Shown in pieces: positions 6,339 to 8,068 of a stretch of 8,068 bases of DNA; position 1 is the first letter of the stretch; each line of letters starts with the position of its first letter. Source of the stretch: JBFGWM01 sp041588495 (GTDB lineage: Bacteria; Pseudomonadota; Gammaproteobacteria; Pseudomonadales; JBFGWM01). The notes under the pieces were generated by a model. It worked only from the letters and a program-made list of their open reading frames with translations. It did not search any database and had not been told where the DNA came from. The stretch lies in contig JBFGWM010000127.1 in NCBI GenBank assembly GCA_041588495.1, positions 1-8,068 on the forward strand. The letters run 5' to 3'. Both the position numbers and the translations under genes were made by a program.

Positions 6339-6873
6339 CGAAATCTCCTTCGGAATTCTGGGTAATTCTTGTTTCTGAATCGCGTATCTATATCTAGAAG
6401 CTTAGCCGATTCCGGCCGGCATGCACCCCGCCCGGGACGCCATCAGGCGCCGCCCCGAAACCCGTCATTGCCACCGTTTCCACGGTTTTTTCCAGCGTCA
6501 GGCGGTGGGTCGGGGAACTCGGAGCAACACGGGGGGAACCGTCGGATCCACCCGGATGCAGGCAGAATCATAGTCCCATGAAGGCCTAAATTCCAGAATT
6601 TTCAATGGGGTGGGTAAAATATGAACAATTTGGCAGGTAGCCACAGGGTCAGGCCTTCATGCCACCGGGTGGCATGGCATAGGGCCGAAGATCAACGATC
6701 CGCGCCGTTCAGTGGCATAGAAAGCCGTGCTCCATCGGGAGGCCGGCGAAATCCCCTGGCGGAGCTTGCCGACGCCAAAAAAGGAAAAACCCCGCGAAGT
6801 GAATTCGCGGGGTTCGATTTACTTGGTGCAATGTTACGACGAATCCGGAACTAATGCCGGTCTCGCGAACCTG
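6339..6873. other. Gap between TolC-family and retention-module genes
   Basis: 535 bases hold the TolC-family ribosome binding site (6345-6350), the upstream gene's terminator (6777-6814), an 11-bp perfect inverted pair CATGAAGGCCT/AGGCCTTCATG (6577-6587 with 6651-6661), and a 7-bp hairpin ATGCCAC/GTGGCAT (6659-6675). No convincing gene and no RTX or adhesin remnant is seen on either strand. A promoter for the TolC-family gene is expected here, but I could not identify one with good spacing. Confidence 0.6.
6777..6814 (-). terminator. Rho-independent terminator of the retention-module gene
   Basis: An 11-bp perfect stem (6788-6798 with 6804-6814) with a five-base loop is followed on the minus strand by T5, CC and T6 (6777-6789). 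It lies 60 bases after the stop codon, so the short gene is a complete transcription unit separate from the TolC-family gene. Confidence 0.9.
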
Positions 6874-7548
6874 CTAAGTGAGATCCGAATGATTCGGATT
6901 TTCTATCGGCAGACACGGCCCGTCACCCTCATGATGGTTGAGGATTGGCTGATCCAGATGGCCGGTGCATGGGGGAATCTCGGTAGCCGCTTCCGGCGCC
7001 GAATCATCTTCCTCGAACAGCACATCGTCCGCCTGTGGCCCCTGCGACAGCACGACGCCGAAGGGGTCAGTCTCGAAGTCATTGTCCTCCGGCCTGGTGT
7101 CCTGATCGGAACGCTTCACAAAGACGGCGTCGCTTCCCTCGTCCTCGCCACCCGCTCCCTGGTTGTTACCAGCTGCGGTCGGGGCCAGTTGCGACGGATC
7201 GATATTGCCTTCCATCAGGGCCTGCTGGATGCTCTCGGCATCCGCCGAGGCGTCTTCGGCCATGGTGGACTTCTGCGGATCGTAGACTTCGCTGTCCAGG
7301 GTCGTCTGGGTTGACGGGCCCATGTTCAGCCAGGTGTTGTCCGAGAAGGTGATCAGGATCTGGGAGGCGTCGCCCGTCATGATCACGTCGTCCGCGAACA
7401 CCTCGTCTCCACTTTCAAGGGGGCGCATCTCGGCGCCGAGAACCAGGTAGGCCTCGCCCAACACCGTGGTGACCTGGCCAATGGCCTGGCTCTGGACGAT
7501 TTCAGAATCGCCCCCCGCCGGTTTCATATCGTTGCTGGAAATTGCCAT
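6874..7548 (-). CDS. Stand-alone LapA-type retention module (short LapG-substrate-like protein)
   Basis: A 224-residue acidic protein. Residues about 22-95 (IGQVTTVLGEAYLVL, a GDEVFADDVIMTG stretch, ILITFSDNTWLNMGP) match the beta-rich N-terminal retention module of LapA-like giant adhesins, which stays in the outer membrane channel and holds the adhesin on the surface. A helix with IQQALMEGNIDPSQL leads to PTAAG (123-127), the form of site cut between the two alanines by the periplasmic protease LapG under c-di-GMP/LapD control. The usual Gly-rich linker and FV..R...FET block follow to about 166. Such proteins normally continue for a thousand or more residues; this one ends after an acidic tail with C194, C212, H197, H205 and H206, with no repeats, RTX motifs or secretion domain. 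The start at 7548 is fixed by AGGAGGAG 6 bases upstream. No frameshift is evident, and a terminator follows. It may be a genuine short effector or a domesticated remnant. Confidence 0.75.
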   Translation of the reverse strand: MAISSNDMKPAGGDSEIVQSQAIGQVTTVLGEAYLVLGAEMRPLESGDEVFADDVIMTGDASQILITFSDNTWLNMGPSTQTTLDSEVYDPQKSTMAEDASADAESIQQALMEGNIDPSQLAPTAAGNNQGAGGEDEGSDAVFVKRSDQDTRPEDNDFETDPFGVVLSQGPQADDVLFEEDDSAPEAATEIPPCTGHLDQPILNHHEGDGPCLPIENPNHSDLT

Positions 7549-7554
7549 TGGTGT

Positions 7555-7562
7555 CTCCTCCT
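7555..7562 (-). promoter_or_regulatory. Strong ribosome binding site of the retention-module gene
   Basis: AGGAGGAG lies 6 bases before the ATG at 7548. In-frame ATG (7575) and TTG (7578) codons upstream lack a comparable site. Confidence 0.85.
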
Positions 7563-7565
7563 GGC

Positions 7566-7583
7566 CGGGGTTCATCAACCCCG
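7566..7583 (-). promoter_or_regulatory. Leader hairpin just upstream of the ribosome binding site
   Basis: A perfect 7-bp stem (7566-7572 with 7577-7583) with a four-base loop ends 3 bases before AGGAGGAG in the transcript. It has no T-run, so it is not a terminator; it could stabilise the mRNA or shape translation. Confidence 0.4.
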
Positions 7584-7774
7584 AAATCTATTCCCGAACC
7601 TGCCCGCGTTTCCCGCCAACCCGTTCAAACGGTTTATCGGTCGGCGGCGCTTGTAATGGTTATTACGCCTTACTCCAGTTCCTTGTCAGGCTCGCGCCGG
7701 ACGGCTTCATTTGTTTGCGCGCCGCCGGGGCTTGTTGCCTGATCCTTATCGTACCTTCCTGACCGTTTGGTTCC

Positions 7775-7789
7775 ATTGGACATCGGTAC
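7775..7789 (+). repeat. 15-bp direct repeat, copy 1
   Basis: ATTGGACATCGGTAC, identical to the copy at 7865-7879. Flanking bases differ on both sides. Confidence 0.8.
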
Positions 7790-7864
7790 TAGGTCAGTAA
7801 CGCCGGGCCAAGTGTTTTCAACCCCTTCTATTTATTCAATCTAAAGTAACCATGAAAAAATAGT

Positions 7865-7879
7865 ATTGGACATCGGTAC
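7865..7879 (+). repeat. 15-bp direct repeat, copy 2
   Basis: ATTGGACATCGGTAC, starting exactly 90 bases after copy 1. Read on the minus strand, TACTAT lies just after the repeat and could be a -10 box for the retention-module gene, though the spacing to a -35 is poor. Confidence 0.8.
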
Positions 7880-8068
7880 AATCGAATCAAATACCTGTTT
7901 TTAAAAGGTTTTTTGTCCTTTACGCGACGCGGTTCCCCTGCGCCGGGTAAAAAACGAGGGTTTTTCCACGCAGACTGCTTGATAATCAACAATTTATTCA
8001 CCTTTGGAGGCGCCGTTTTAGGAGGCGACTGGCTACGAAACAGCCTGCCGGGATCACCCCACCCAGGC

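Larger units (their letters stand above)
7584..8068. other. Upstream non-coding region of the retention-module gene
   Basis: About 485 bases without a recognisable gene, clearly more AT-rich from about 7800 to 8010 than the coding DNA. It holds a GTAAT-4-ATTAC palindrome (7653-7666), two copies of a 15-bp repeat, and poly-T/poly-A tracts near 7895-7915 and 7949-7966. A minus-strand frame stays open from the window edge to about 7830 but has no start within the window and resembles no family. Two GGAGGCG strings (8006-8012 and 8021-8027) could belong to the leader of a plus-strand gene beyond the window; this cannot be judged. Confidence 0.5.

Noticed and set aside
6473..6491. Plus-strand terminator-like ACCGT/ACGGT stem with T6
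   Set aside because: The stem is only 5 bp and no plus-strand gene lies upstream for it to serve.
6621..6854. Possible small plus-strand gene (77 codons)
   Set aside because: It spans the terminator of the retention-module gene and its product resembles nothing known.
7549..7578. Upstream TTG and ATG starts extending the retention-module protein by 9-10 residues
   Set aside because: They fall inside a hairpin and lack a ribosome binding site, while the ATG at 7548 has an ideal one.
7584..8068. Possible riboswitch (c-di-GMP class) upstream of the retention-module gene
   Set aside because: A c-di-GMP link would be attractive, but I could not find the conserved GEMM core on either strand.

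Overview
The window is GC-rich, densely coding DNA from a Gram-negative bacterium, most likely a gammaproteobacterium. The evidence is an OmpA-domain lipoprotein with a lipobox, a TolC-family outer membrane channel, a YihG-type acyltransferase, PhnN, and a polyhydroxyalkanoate (PHA) phasin with a PhaD-like TetR regulator. A sulfur- or salt-associated lineage such as Ectothiorhodospiraceae would fit, but that is a guess; nothing here fixes the genus.

Left part (1-2626): the 3' end of a glyoxalase-II-like metallo-beta-lactamase-fold hydrolase, then an outer membrane lipoprotein with a glycine/alanine-rich segment and a peptidoglycan-binding OmpA domain. A strong GC hairpin (1047-1076) separates it from a convergent minus-strand pair: phnN (ribose 1,5-bisphosphokinase) downstream of a YihG/PlsC-type acyltransferase gene. 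No C-P lyase gene is visible beside phnN.

Middle (2627-4988): a TetR regulator, diverging from the acyltransferase gene and resembling PhaD, faces a convergent phasin gene. Together they suggest a small PHA-granule locus. Between them lie about 790 non-coding bases: an element of stacked perfect hairpins and short repeated motifs (3560-3815), then a minus-strand terminator with a U8 tail (3873-3925) that probably ends the phasin transcript.

Right part (4989-8068): two minus-strand genes, each with its own terminator. One encodes a TolC-family channel of the LapE/AggA kind. The upstream one encodes a 224-residue protein that looks like the N-terminal retention module of a LapA-type giant adhesin, complete with a LapG-like TAAG cleavage site, but it stops after a short acidic tail with no adhesin repeats, RTX repeats or secretion domain. 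A stand-alone retention module beside its likely channel is the most interesting content here. Upstream of it, a perfect 15-bp direct repeat recurs at a 90-bp offset in AT-rich DNA.
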